Source of the DNA: Acuticoccus sp039034015
GTDB lineage: Bacteria > Pseudomonadota > Alphaproteobacteria > Rhizobiales > Amorphaceae
Direction of reading: 5' to 3'
Length of the DNA stretch: 64,000 bases
Assembly (NCBI GenBank): GCA_039034015.1
Contig: JBCCBM010000004.1
Location: forward strand, 124,001 to 188,000
Part shown: in pieces, positions 41,390 to 49,098 of the stretch
How positions within the stretch are numbered: the first letter of the stretch is position 1
How the letters are laid out: each line of letters opens with the position of its first letter
Translations under genes and position numbers: made by a program
The notes under the pieces: model-generated
The model's database searches: none
What the model was told of the DNA's origin: nothing
What the model saw: only the letters and a program-made list of their open reading frames with translations

Positions 41390-41848
41390 ATGCTACGCAT
41401 CCTCAATGAGCGCGTCTTGGTGCTCTTCGCGCTCCTGATTGCCGGCCTCGCGCTTCTTTTTACGACGTTTGGCAAAGAATACGCCGACGTGGGGAGCGCG
41501 CACTCACCAGTGTTCTTCCCGCAGATCATCCTGTCGATGTGGATCGGGCTCTCGGTGCTTGCCATCGGGCAGGCGATCCTCCAGGGCGGCTCGGCGCCGT
41601 CTGTCTTTGGCTGGATCGGCCTTGTGGTTTTGGCGCTCGCGGCCCTCGTCTACACCAACGTCCTCACCACCTACGGCTTCTTCTTAACATCGGTCGCGTT
41701 TTCGGTACTCTCGCTCATCGTCTTTCGGGTCCGCTCCCCTTTGATGATCGGGCTTTATGCGCTTGCCGTGCCCGGCACCATCGTCGGCCTTTTCAACCAT
41801 GTCTTAAAGATGCCACTTCCCACCTCCCCGTTTACCCACTGGTTCTGA
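41390..41848 (+). CDS. tctB: TctB-type small membrane subunit
   Basis: A 152-residue protein with four hydrophobic helices, the small membrane subunit of tripartite tricarboxylate transporters. Seen: RVLVLFALLIAGLALLF, the AHSPVFFPQIIL loop with conserved PxFFP, and two helices at the end. The ATG at 41390 is chosen over an in-frame TTG at 41375. It lies 7 bases before tctA. Confidence 0.85.
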   Translation: MLRILNERVLVLFALLIAGLALLFTTFGKEYADVGSAHSPVFFPQIILSMWIGLSVLAIGQAILQGGSAPSVFGWIGLVVLALAALVYTNVLTTYGFFLTSVAFSVLSLIVFRVRSPLMIGLYALAVPGTIVGLFNHVLKMPLPTSPFTHWF

Positions 41849-41855
41849 GGCGGCG

Positions 41856-43337
41856 ATGATCGAAAGTCTACCTGACGCGCTCGGCATCCTCCTGACAGTG
41901 GAGGGGCTTTTGACGCTGCTCCTTGGCACGGTGCTTGGCATTGTGCTGGGGGCAATGCCGGGCATCGGCTCCACCGTTGCGGTCGCCATCGTCCTGCCGT
42001 TCACCCTGTCGATGAACCAGGCGCCGGCGATCCTGCTCCTCCTCGCCGTTTATGCCGGCTCGGTCTATGGCGGGTCGATCTCGGCAATTCTCATCAACAC
42101 GCCCGGCACACCCCAGTCGGCCGCCACCTGCCTTGATGGCTATCCAATGTCGCGCCGGGGGGAGGCGGGGCTCGCGCTTGGCTGGGCAACCCAGGCATCT
42201 GTGGTGGGCGGCCTTGTCTCGGCGATCGTGCTCATCTTTCTGGCGCCGCAGCTCGCCGCCTTCGCGCTCGAGTTTGGGCCCATCGAGACCTTTGCGCTCA
42301 TTCTGCTTGGCCTCACCTGCATCGTGTCCGTCTCCGGCGGTTCGATGATCAAGGGGCTGCTTGCCGGCATCCTCGGCATTTTCCTGAGCCTTGTGGGGGG
42401 CGACCCCATCACCGGCCAATTCCGCTTCACCTTCGACACATGGCAGCTTTACTCCGGCTTCAACCTCCTCGCGGTGGTCATCGGCGTTTTTGCGCTCTCG
42501 GAAGTCTTTATTCGCGTCAGCGAGAAGCCGTCCGCAACGTCCGACCTTTTCAACTTTCGCGGGGTGGTGCTGCCAAAGGTTGCCGCCTGGAAGGGCCGTG
42601 TCAAAAACCTTGTGAAGTCCGTGCTCATCGGCAATGTGGTTGGCGTTTTGCCGGGGACGGGGGCGGCAACGGCGGCCTTCATCTCCTACGCGGAGGGGCG
42701 CCGTTCGTCCCCCAACCGCGAAAACTTTGGCAAGGGTGAGCCCGATGGCATTGTCTCCTCCGAGGCCGCCAACAACGCGGTCACCGGCGGGGCGCTGGTC
42801 CCCACCATGGCGCTTGGCATCCCGGGCGATGCCATCACGGCGGTGATGCTTGCCACCCTCACCCTCCACGGGATCACCCCTGGGCCGGGCCTGGTGGAGG
42901 AAAACCCGGTCCTGATTGGTGCGATCTTTGCCGGCTTCTTCGTCATCAACCTCCTGCTCCTGCCGCTCGGCATGATCCTGTCGCGGGTGGCCGCCCCTCT
43001 CTTGCGGGTGCGGGAAGCCTTTATGATGACCGCCATCGTGCTCCTCTGCGCCGTTGGTGTTTATTTTGTGCGCGGCAACCCGTTCGACCTTTTGGTGATG
43101 GGGGTTGCGGGCGTGGTGGGCTTCATCCTGCGCCGGCAGGGGGTGCCAATGGCGCCGCTCGTGATTGGCATGGTGCTGGGGCCAACGCTGGAGCTCACCC
43201 TGCGCCAGGGCCTCATCCTGACCGATGGCAACTTCTTCGCATTCTTTGAAAGCCCGATCGCGCTTACCCTTGTGATTGTCGCCATCATCGCGCTCACCGT
43301 GCCCATCATCCGCGCTGTCCTGGGGAGCCTGCGATGA
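41856..43337 (+). CDS. tctA: TctA-type large membrane subunit
   Basis: A 493-residue membrane protein with about 12 helices. TctA markers are MPGIGSTVAVAIVLPF, YAGSVYGGSISAILINTPGTP, VLPGTGAATAAFISY, and MALGIPGDAITAVML. It forms the channel of the tripartite transporter with TctB and TctC. Its end overlaps the TSUP gene by 4 bases. Confidence 0.93.
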   Translation: MIESLPDALGILLTVEGLLTLLLGTVLGIVLGAMPGIGSTVAVAIVLPFTLSMNQAPAILLLLAVYAGSVYGGSISAILINTPGTPQSAATCLDGYPMSRRGEAGLALGWATQASVVGGLVSAIVLIFLAPQLAAFALEFGPIETFALILLGLTCIVSVSGGSMIKGLLAGILGIFLSLVGGDPITGQFRFTFDTWQLYSGFNLLAVVIGVFALSEVFIRVSEKPSATSDLFNFRGVVLPKVAAWKGRVKNLVKSVLIGNVVGVLPGTGAATAAFISYAEGRRSSPNRENFGKGEPDGIVSSEAANNAVTGGALVPTMALGIPGDAITAVMLATLTLHGITPGPGLVEENPVLIGAIFAGFFVINLLLLPLGMILSRVAAPLLRVREAFMMTAIVLLCAVGVYFVRGNPFDLLVMGVAGVVGFILRRQGVPMAPLVIGMVLGPTLELTLRQGLILTDGNFFAFFESPIALTLVIVAIIALTVPIIRAVLGSLR

Positions 43338-44158
43338 CGCTGGACGCGTGGCTCATCCTTGTCCCGCTCCTCCTCCTGGTGGGGACGGTGGCGGGGACGC
43401 TCGCCGGCCTCTTGGGCGTTGGCGGCGGCATTGTGATTGTGCCGATCCTCTACTGGATGGTGGAGGCCGGGCTGATCGCCATCCCCGAGGCGAACGGCAT
43501 CCACTTTGCCGTGGCGACGTCGCTGGCCACCATCATCCCAACGTCAATTTCGTCCGCCCGCGCGCACCACAAAAAGGGGTCCATCGACCTTGCGCTCTTT
43601 CGCGCGTGGGCGCCCTTTGTGGCGGTGGGCGCGCTGTTGGGCGGGTGGGTTGCGGCGGTGATTGATGCGTCGGCGCTCACTGGTGTTTTCGGCGTCATCG
43701 CGCTTGTCGTCGTCGTCAACATGTTGAACCCAAAGCCGTTTACGCTGGCGCCCCACCCGCCTAAGGGGTTTTTCGCGCGCGCGAGTGTCGCGACCCCCAT
43801 CGGCGGCTTTTCGGCGATGATGGGCATCGGTGGCGGCACGCTTTCGGTCCCGACCCTGACGCTTCTCTCGTTCCCCGTGCACCGCGCGGTGGGGACGGCG
43901 GCGCTCTTTGGCCTTGTGATCGCCGTTCCCGGCGTCATCGGTTACGCGCTGGCGGGGCAGGACATTCCGGGCCTCCTGCCGGGCTCGGTGGGGTATGTGA
44001 ACCTTCCCGCCGCGATCGTCATTTCGCTGGCCACCTTCTTTTGTGCGCCCTTTGGGGTTGCGATCGCGCACCGGCTGAACGCGCGGGCGCTGCGGTTGGT
44101 GTTTGCCCTCTTTTTGGGGGTGAGCGCGGTCAAGATGATTGCGGAAACGCTGCCTTGA
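43334..44158 (+). CDS. TSUP-family (TauE/SafE) membrane permease
   Basis: A 274-residue membrane protein with 7-8 helices. The paired TSUP repeats are marked by GLLGVGGGIVIVPIL near residue 30 and MMGIGGGTLSVPTL near 160. Members move sulfonates or organic anions, often outwards. It sits in the tripartite transporter operon, so it may export a product or counter-ion. Confidence 0.88.
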   Translation: MTLDAWLILVPLLLLVGTVAGTLAGLLGVGGGIVIVPILYWMVEAGLIAIPEANGIHFAVATSLATIIPTSISSARAHHKKGSIDLALFRAWAPFVAVGALLGGWVAAVIDASALTGVFGVIALVVVVNMLNPKPFTLAPHPPKGFFARASVATPIGGFSAMMGIGGGTLSVPTLTLLSFPVHRAVGTAALFGLVIAVPGVIGYALAGQDIPGLLPGSVGYVNLPAAIVISLATFFCAPFGVAIAHRLNARALRLVFALFLGVSAVKMIAETLP

Positions 44159-44979
44159 GCATCATCGCGGAGGGCCCGCTCTCCACCGCGCGCCTTGATG
44201 TCCACCACATCCATGTGCGCCCCGATGCGCCAAAGGGCCGGGTGCTTCTCCTCGGCGGCTCAAACTTTGATCTTTCTTTAAAGCGCAGTTTTCTGCGCTC
44301 GCCCCTGGTGGAGCACTTTGAGTGCCTCACCTACGAGCCGCGGGGCATCGGGCGAACGGGGCCCTTGGGCGCGCCCACCATGGCTGACTATGCCATGGAT
44401 GCCGCGGCGGTGTTGGACGCGGCCGGTTGGGCGGACGCCCTTGTGGTGGGCGAGAGCTTTGGCGGGATGACCGCGCTTCACCTGGCGGCCCTTGCGCCGG
44501 CGCGGGTGCGCCGCCTGGTGCTCGCCTCCGCAACGGCGGGCGGTGCGGGCGGCAGCTCCCACGATATTTCAGAATTTCTCAGCCTCCCGCGGGAGGCGGC
44601 GGCAAAGGCAGCGCTCCACCTGCAAGACACGCGAAACCGCGCCCTTGAAGCGGCCGACCCCGCCGCCTTTGCCCAAAAGCTTGCCGATCGGTGCGCCTTT
44701 GAGACAGCCTTTGCCCGCTCGTCGGTCGCCACAGGCGGCTACGGGGCGCTTCTTGAGGCCCGGCGCGCGCACGATGTGTGGGACGCGCTGCCCGCCATCA
44801 TGTGCCCGGCGCTTGTCGTGGCCGGGTCGTTTGATGCGCAGGCGCCCCTTGCCGCACAGACCGCCATGGCGAACCGCCTTCCCCACGGCACGCGCATGGT
44901 GCACCCCGGCGGGCATGGCCTCTTGTTTGATGGGCGCACTGTCGGTGAGGCCGTTGTATCCTGGCTCACCGCCGGCTGA
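44155..44979 (+). CDS. Alpha/beta hydrolase, candidate lactonase
   Basis: A 274-residue alpha/beta hydrolase. Nucleophile elbow GESFG (VVGESFGGMTAL), oxyanion region LLGGSNF near residue 30, an acid segment VVAGSFDAQAP and a final histidine in GGHGLLFDG. It starts at TTG overlapping the TSUP stop. In an acid-sugar operon it could open threono- or erythronolactone; substrate inferred only from neighbours. Confidence 0.78.
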   Translation: MSIIAEGPLSTARLDVHHIHVRPDAPKGRVLLLGGSNFDLSLKRSFLRSPLVEHFECLTYEPRGIGRTGPLGAPTMADYAMDAAAVLDAAGWADALVVGESFGGMTALHLAALAPARVRRLVLASATAGGAGGSSHDISEFLSLPREAAAKAALHLQDTRNRALEAADPAAFAQKLADRCAFETAFARSSVATGGYGALLEARRAHDVWDALPAIMCPALVVAGSFDAQAPLAAQTAMANRLPHGTRMVHPGGHGLLFDGRTVGEAVVSWLTAG

Positions 44980-44993
44980 ACGAGGACGCATTT

Positions 44994-45896
44994 ATGGACA
45001 CCACCGCAACTGTCGGCGCCTTCGGCCTTGGCGCCATGGGCTTTGGCATCGCCGCCTCGCTGGTGCGCGCCGGCCACACCACCTACGGCTTTGACATTGC
45101 GCCCGAGCGGGAGGCCCTGCTCGTCAAGGAGGGCGGCCGCAGTTCTCCCCGCGAGGCGGTGGCATCGGAGCTTGATGCGGCGGTGATTGTCGTCCTCAAC
45201 GCTGCGCAGACCGAGGATGTGCTCTTCGGCCCCGCCGGCATCGTGCCCCACATGCGCGCGGGAAGCGTGGTGATCGCCTGCGCGACCGTTGCCCCCGCCT
45301 TTGCCCGTGAGATGGCCGCCCGCTGCGCCGAGAACGGCGTGCACTACCTTGATGCGCCAATCTCCGGCGGGGCAGCAAAGGCGGCGTCCGGCGAACTCTC
45401 GGTGATGGCGTCCGGGACCGCCGAGGCATTTTCGGCGGCAGCGCTCGTGCTTGATGCGTGCGCGGCCACCGTCTTTCGGCTGGGCGATGAGGCGGGCGCT
45501 GGCTCTGCCATGAAGGCCGCCAACCAGCTCTTGGCGGGCGTCCACATTGCGGCGATGGCCGAGGCGCTGACCTTTGGCATGACACAGGGGATTGCGCCGG
45601 AAACCTTTGTGGACGTGATCTCAAAGTGTGCCGGAACGTCGTGGATGTTGGAAAACCGGGCACCCCATGTGGTGACGGGCGACTATACTCCGCTCAGCCA
45701 GATCAACATTTGGCCCAAAGACCTTGGCATCGTCCTCGAAATTGCAAAATCGGCCGGGTTTAGTGCGCCGATTACGGCAACGGCGTTGCAGCAATACATG
45801 GTGGCCGTCGGCATGGGCCTTGGCGGGCAAGATGATGCGGCCATCGCAAAGGTTTATGCGCGCAATGTCGGCCTCACCCTGCCGGGGGACGAATGA
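44994..45896 (+). CDS. ltnD: Beta-hydroxyacid dehydrogenase, L-threonate/D-erythronate dehydrogenase type
   Basis: A 300-residue NAD(P)-dependent dehydrogenase of the beta-hydroxyacid family. GAFGLGAMGFGIA binds nucleotide, DAPISGGAAKAASGELSVM is the substrate loop and Lys174 in AMKAANQ is the catalytic lysine. In the DUF1537 acid-sugar pathway the enzyme makes the 2-oxo-tetronate, which OtnI isomerises to 3-oxo-tetronate. The following kinase, decarboxylase and isomerase genes make this assignment strong. RBS GAGGACGC upstream. Confidence 0.88.
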   Translation: MDTTATVGAFGLGAMGFGIAASLVRAGHTTYGFDIAPEREALLVKEGGRSSPREAVASELDAAVIVVLNAAQTEDVLFGPAGIVPHMRAGSVVIACATVAPAFAREMAARCAENGVHYLDAPISGGAAKAASGELSVMASGTAEAFSAAALVLDACAATVFRLGDEAGAGSAMKAANQLLAGVHIAAMAEALTFGMTQGIAPETFVDVISKCAGTSWMLENRAPHVVTGDYTPLSQINIWPKDLGIVLEIAKSAGFSAPITATALQQYMVAVGMGLGGQDDAAIAKVYARNVGLTLPGDE

Positions 45897-47125
45897 TGCG
45901 CCTTGGCTGCATTGGCGATGATTTCACCGGCTCCAGCGATCTTGCAAACACGCTCGCCAAGGGCGGCATGCGCGTCACGCAATATACCGGCGTCCCAAAA
46001 GGGCCGGCGGGGGCGGTGGATGCGGGCGTCGTGGCGCTCAAATCCCGCTCGGCCCCTGTGGCGGAGGCGGTGGCCCAATCGCTCCGCGCCCTCGCCTGGC
46101 TGCGCGAACAAGGGTGCACGCAGTTTTTCTTCAAGGTGTGCTCCACCTTCGATTCAACGCCTGAGGGCAACATTGGGCCGGTCGCCGACGCGCTGGCGGA
46201 TGCGCTGGGCGCCACCGGCGTCATCGTGTGCCCGGCCTTCCCGGGGACGGGGCGCTCGGTCTACCAGGGGCACCTTTTTGTGGGCGGCACGCTGCTGTCG
46301 GAAAGCGGGATGGAGAACCACCCGCTCACCCCAATGAACGATGCGGACATTCGCCGGTGGCTTGCCCGGCAAACGCCCCATCGCGTGGGCCACGTGCCCG
46401 CGCAGACGGTGTTTGCCGGCGCAGATGCCATTGCGACGGCCATCGATGGTGCGGTGGCGGCCGGGCACCGCCACGTGGTGGTGGACGCCATCACCGATGA
46501 CAACCTTGTGGCGATCGGCGCGGCGGCGAAGGGGCGGCCGCTCCTCACCGGTGGTTCGGGGCTCGCGCTGGGGCTGCCGGCAAACTTTGGCTGCCGCGCG
46601 GCCCCCGTCGCGTTTGACGGGGAGGCGGGGCCTGTGGTGGCGCTTTCCGGCTCCTGCTCAAAGGCAACGCGCGCGCAGGTGGCGCGCCACGGCCAAACCC
46701 ACCCGACGCGCGAGATTGTCGCCGAGGATGTGATTGAGGGGCGCCTCACGCCGGAGGCGGTCTCGGCCTGGCTTTTGGCGCAGGACGGGGTGCCGCTCGC
46801 CTATTCCTCCGCCGACCCTTCGGTGGTGGCGGCGGTGCAGGCGCGCTTTGGCCGCGCGCGGGCCGCCGGCGCGCTGGAGGCGTTTTTCGCAGCCGTTGCG
46901 CGGGCGGCGGTGGCGGGCGGGGCGCGCCGGATCATCACGGCGGGGGGCGAAACCTCGGGCGCGGTGGTGGAGGGGCTGTCGCTGGACGCGCTCACCGTCG
47001 GGCCGGAGATTGACCCCGGCGTGCCGGCGCTCCGCGCCCGGCCGGACCTCGTGGTGGCGCTGAAATCGGGCAACTTTGGCGCTGAGGATTTCTTTGAAAA
47101 GGCCGCCGCGGTGCTTGCGCAATGA
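45893..47125 (+). CDS. otnK: 3-Oxo-tetronate kinase (DUF1537)
   Basis: A 410-residue DUF1537 kinase that phosphorylates 3-oxo-tetronate. N-terminal substrate motif GDDFTGSSDLANTL, KVCSTFDSTPEGNIG, and C-terminal nucleotide motif ITAGGETSGAVVEGL are seen. The family acts in L-threonate and D-erythronate catabolism together with the dehydrogenase, decarboxylase and isomerase. It overlaps both neighbours by 4 bases. Confidence 0.92.
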   Translation: MMRLGCIGDDFTGSSDLANTLAKGGMRVTQYTGVPKGPAGAVDAGVVALKSRSAPVAEAVAQSLRALAWLREQGCTQFFFKVCSTFDSTPEGNIGPVADALADALGATGVIVCPAFPGTGRSVYQGHLFVGGTLLSESGMENHPLTPMNDADIRRWLARQTPHRVGHVPAQTVFAGADAIATAIDGAVAAGHRHVVVDAITDDNLVAIGAAAKGRPLLTGGSGLALGLPANFGCRAAPVAFDGEAGPVVALSGSCSKATRAQVARHGQTHPTREIVAEDVIEGRLTPEAVSAWLLAQDGVPLAYSSADPSVVAAVQARFGRARAAGALEAFFAAVARAAVAGGARRIITAGGETSGAVVEGLSLDALTVGPEIDPGVPALRARPDLVVALKSGNFGAEDFFEKAAAVLAQ

Positions 47126-47766
47126 CGACGGCCTTGCGCGAGGAGCTCTGCGCGCTCGCCGCCTCGTTGTTTGAGCGTGGGCTCACCCATGGCTCGACCG
47201 GCAACATCTCCGCCCGCACCGAGGATGGTGGCCTCTTGGTGAGCCCGACGGGCACGAGCTTTGGCCGGCTCGACCCCGCGCGCCTCGCCCGGTTTGACGC
47301 GGCCGGCAACCATGTGGAGGGCGACAAGCCGACCAAGGAAATGCCCCTCCACGCCGCGTTTTATGAAACGCGGAAAGGGGCGGGTGCGGTGGTGCACCTT
47401 CATTCCACCCACTCGGTCGCGCTTTCCATGCTCCCGGACGCGGACGAGGACTGCTTCATCCCCCCGCTCACCCCTTATGCGATCATGCAGCTGGGGCGGG
47501 TGAAGCTTTTGCCGGTGTTTGTGCCCGGTGACCCTGCGATGGGGGACGCGGTGCGCGGGCTTGCTGGAAAGCGGAGCGCCGTGATGCTCTCCCACCACGG
47601 GCCTGTGGTCGCGGGCAAAACGGCCGAGGCCGCCTGCAACGCCATTGAGGAGCTTGAGGCAACGGCCCGGATTGCGCTCCTGTTGCGCGGCCAGGGGGCG
47701 GTGGGCCTTTCGCCCGACATGATCGAGAAGGTCATCACCAAATTCAGCGTGGAGTGGGACGGGTGA
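47122..47766 (+). CDS. otnC: 3-Oxo-tetronate 4-phosphate decarboxylase (class II aldolase family)
   Basis: A 214-residue class II aldolase/adducin protein. Metal-binding histidines are in HLHSTHS and in SHHGPVV; GSTGNISART near 30 is the phosphate loop. It converts the kinase product to a triose phosphate and CO2 in the acid-sugar route. It overlaps the next gene by 4 bases. Confidence 0.9.
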   Translation: MTTALREELCALAASLFERGLTHGSTGNISARTEDGGLLVSPTGTSFGRLDPARLARFDAAGNHVEGDKPTKEMPLHAAFYETRKGAGAVVHLHSTHSVALSMLPDADEDCFIPPLTPYAIMQLGRVKLLPVFVPGDPAMGDAVRGLAGKRSAVMLSHHGPVVAGKTAEAACNAIEELEATARIALLLRGQGAVGLSPDMIEKVITKFSVEWDG

Positions 47767-48509
47767 AGTTTTCCGCAAACCTTGGGTTTTTGTGGGCGGA
47801 CCGGCCGCTGCCGGCGGCTATCCGCGCGGCGAAGGCGACCGGTTTTGACGCGGTAGAGTGCCACTGGCCCTACGAGACGCCGGTGGATGCGGTGCGCGCA
47901 GCGCTCACCGAGACCGGTCTTTCAATGCTCGGCCTCAACACGCGGCGGGGTGAGGCGGGGCAAAACGGGCTTTCCGCGCTTCCCGGCCGCGAGGGCGACG
48001 CGCGGGCCGCGATCGATGAGGCGATCGCCTACGCTGACGCGATTGACGCCGGCGCGATCCACGTGATGGCGGGGTTTGCGGCGGGGCCTGCCGCCCATGC
48101 TGCTTTCGTGGCAAACCTTCGCTATGCTGCGGATTCAACTGCGCGCACCATTCTGATTGAGCCCCTCAACCGCCACGATGCGCCAAAATACTTTCTGACA
48201 AACACCGATCAGGCGGCTGACATCTTGCGGGAGGTTGACCGGCCGAACGCAAAGCTGATGTTCGACTGTTACCATGTTGGTCGAACAGAGGGGGACGTGA
48301 CGACGCGCTTTGAGGCGCTGCTGCCGCTGGTCGGACACGTTCAATTCGCAAGCGTCCCCCACCGCGGCCGGCCGGACGAGGGGGAGTTGGATCTTGGTTT
48401 TGTCCTGCCCCGTTTGGCCGCGCTGGGGTGGGAGGCGCCGATGGGGGCGGAGTACAAACCCGGCGGCGACACCGAGGCGACGCTCAGCTGGATGGCGCGC
48501 TTGCGGTAG
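47763..48509 (+). CDS. otnI: 2-Oxo-tetronate isomerase (hydroxypyruvate isomerase family)
   Basis: A 248-residue TIM-barrel isomerase of the Hyi/OtnI group. FSANLGFLW starts the barrel, HVMAGFAAGP and LIEPLNRHDAP follow, then MFDCYHVGR and a final GAEYKPGG. GTG 47763 overlaps the otnC stop (GTGA). It isomerises 2-oxo- to 3-oxo-tetronate for the kinase. Last gene of the operon. Confidence 0.88.
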   Translation: MKFSANLGFLWADRPLPAAIRAAKATGFDAVECHWPYETPVDAVRAALTETGLSMLGLNTRRGEAGQNGLSALPGREGDARAAIDEAIAYADAIDAGAIHVMAGFAAGPAAHAAFVANLRYAADSTARTILIEPLNRHDAPKYFLTNTDQAADILREVDRPNAKLMFDCYHVGRTEGDVTTRFEALLPLVGHVQFASVPHRGRPDEGELDLGFVLPRLAALGWEAPMGAEYKPGGDTEATLSWMARLR

Positions 48510-48519
48510 CGAGTGTCAC

Positions 48520-48542
48520 GCTCGATTGGAGATCAATCGAGC
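48520..48542 (+). terminator. Hairpin after the acid-sugar operon
   Basis: A perfect 9-base stem, GCTCGATTG with CAATCGAGC, around a 5-base loop, 11 bases after the otnI stop. No T-run follows, so termination is only suggested. The rest of the 223-base gap to the response-regulator gene shows no other element that I recognise. Confidence 0.5.
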
Positions 48543-48732
48543 GACGAAAGTGATCCATTTTCAAGGGCTTGTGCGCCAATCAATCGCTCTGTCTGGCTCA
48601 AATGTATCGATCGGCGTGTGTTGAAATTTCGCGCTGCAATTCCCTCAGAGACACTGTCGGCCACCTTGAAGAGCGGGCGGACGTCCCCCGCTCCAGCGGT
48701 TTCATTTGGTTGAGAAACGGGCGCGGTGCGCG

Positions 48733-49098
48733 CTATTGGCGCAGGCGTTCCACCGTGAGGGCGTCGTTGAGGGCAGTTTGGACCGTTGCGTGGCTGAACG
48801 GTTTTGAGACGAAGGGTGCGGTGAAGGAGCCGGTCAGGTCTTCGTCGCGGTTGTAGCCGCTGACAAAGGCGAAAACGATGCCGCGCCGCTCCAGCTCCCG
48901 GGCGAGGGGCAGGGAGGTTTGGTTGCGGCCAAGATTTACGTCAAGCAACGCGAAGGCGATCGTTCGGCTGTTGACCACCGCCAGCGCCTCATCGCTGTTG
49001 TGGACGAGGTGAACGGAGGTGAAGCCGATCTGCTCGAGGATGAATTGGCCATCAAGGCCAATGAGGACTTCGTCGTCTAAGTAAAGCGCTTCACGCAT
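48733..49098 (-). CDS. Single-domain response regulator
   Basis: A 121-residue receiver domain with no output domain. Acidic pair DD at 8-9, phosphoacceptor Asp53 (ALLDVNLG) and Lys99 (VSKPF) are present. The ATG at 49098 overlaps the stop of the hybrid kinase gene by 8 bases, so it is very probably the partner of that kinase. As in alphaproteobacterial phosphorelays, it may shuttle phosphate or act as a phosphate sink. Confidence 0.85.
   Translation of the reverse strand: MREALYLDDEVLIGLDGQFILEQIGFTSVHLVHNSDEALAVVNSRTIAFALLDVNLGRNQTSLPLARELERRGIVFAFVSGYNRDEDLTGSFTAPFVSKPFSHATVQTALNDALTVERLRQ

Noticed and set aside
44041..44979. An extended alpha/beta hydrolase starting at 44041
   Set aside because: The first 38 codons lie inside the TSUP gene and lack the fold. 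TTG 44155 overlaps the TSUP stop in the usual way.
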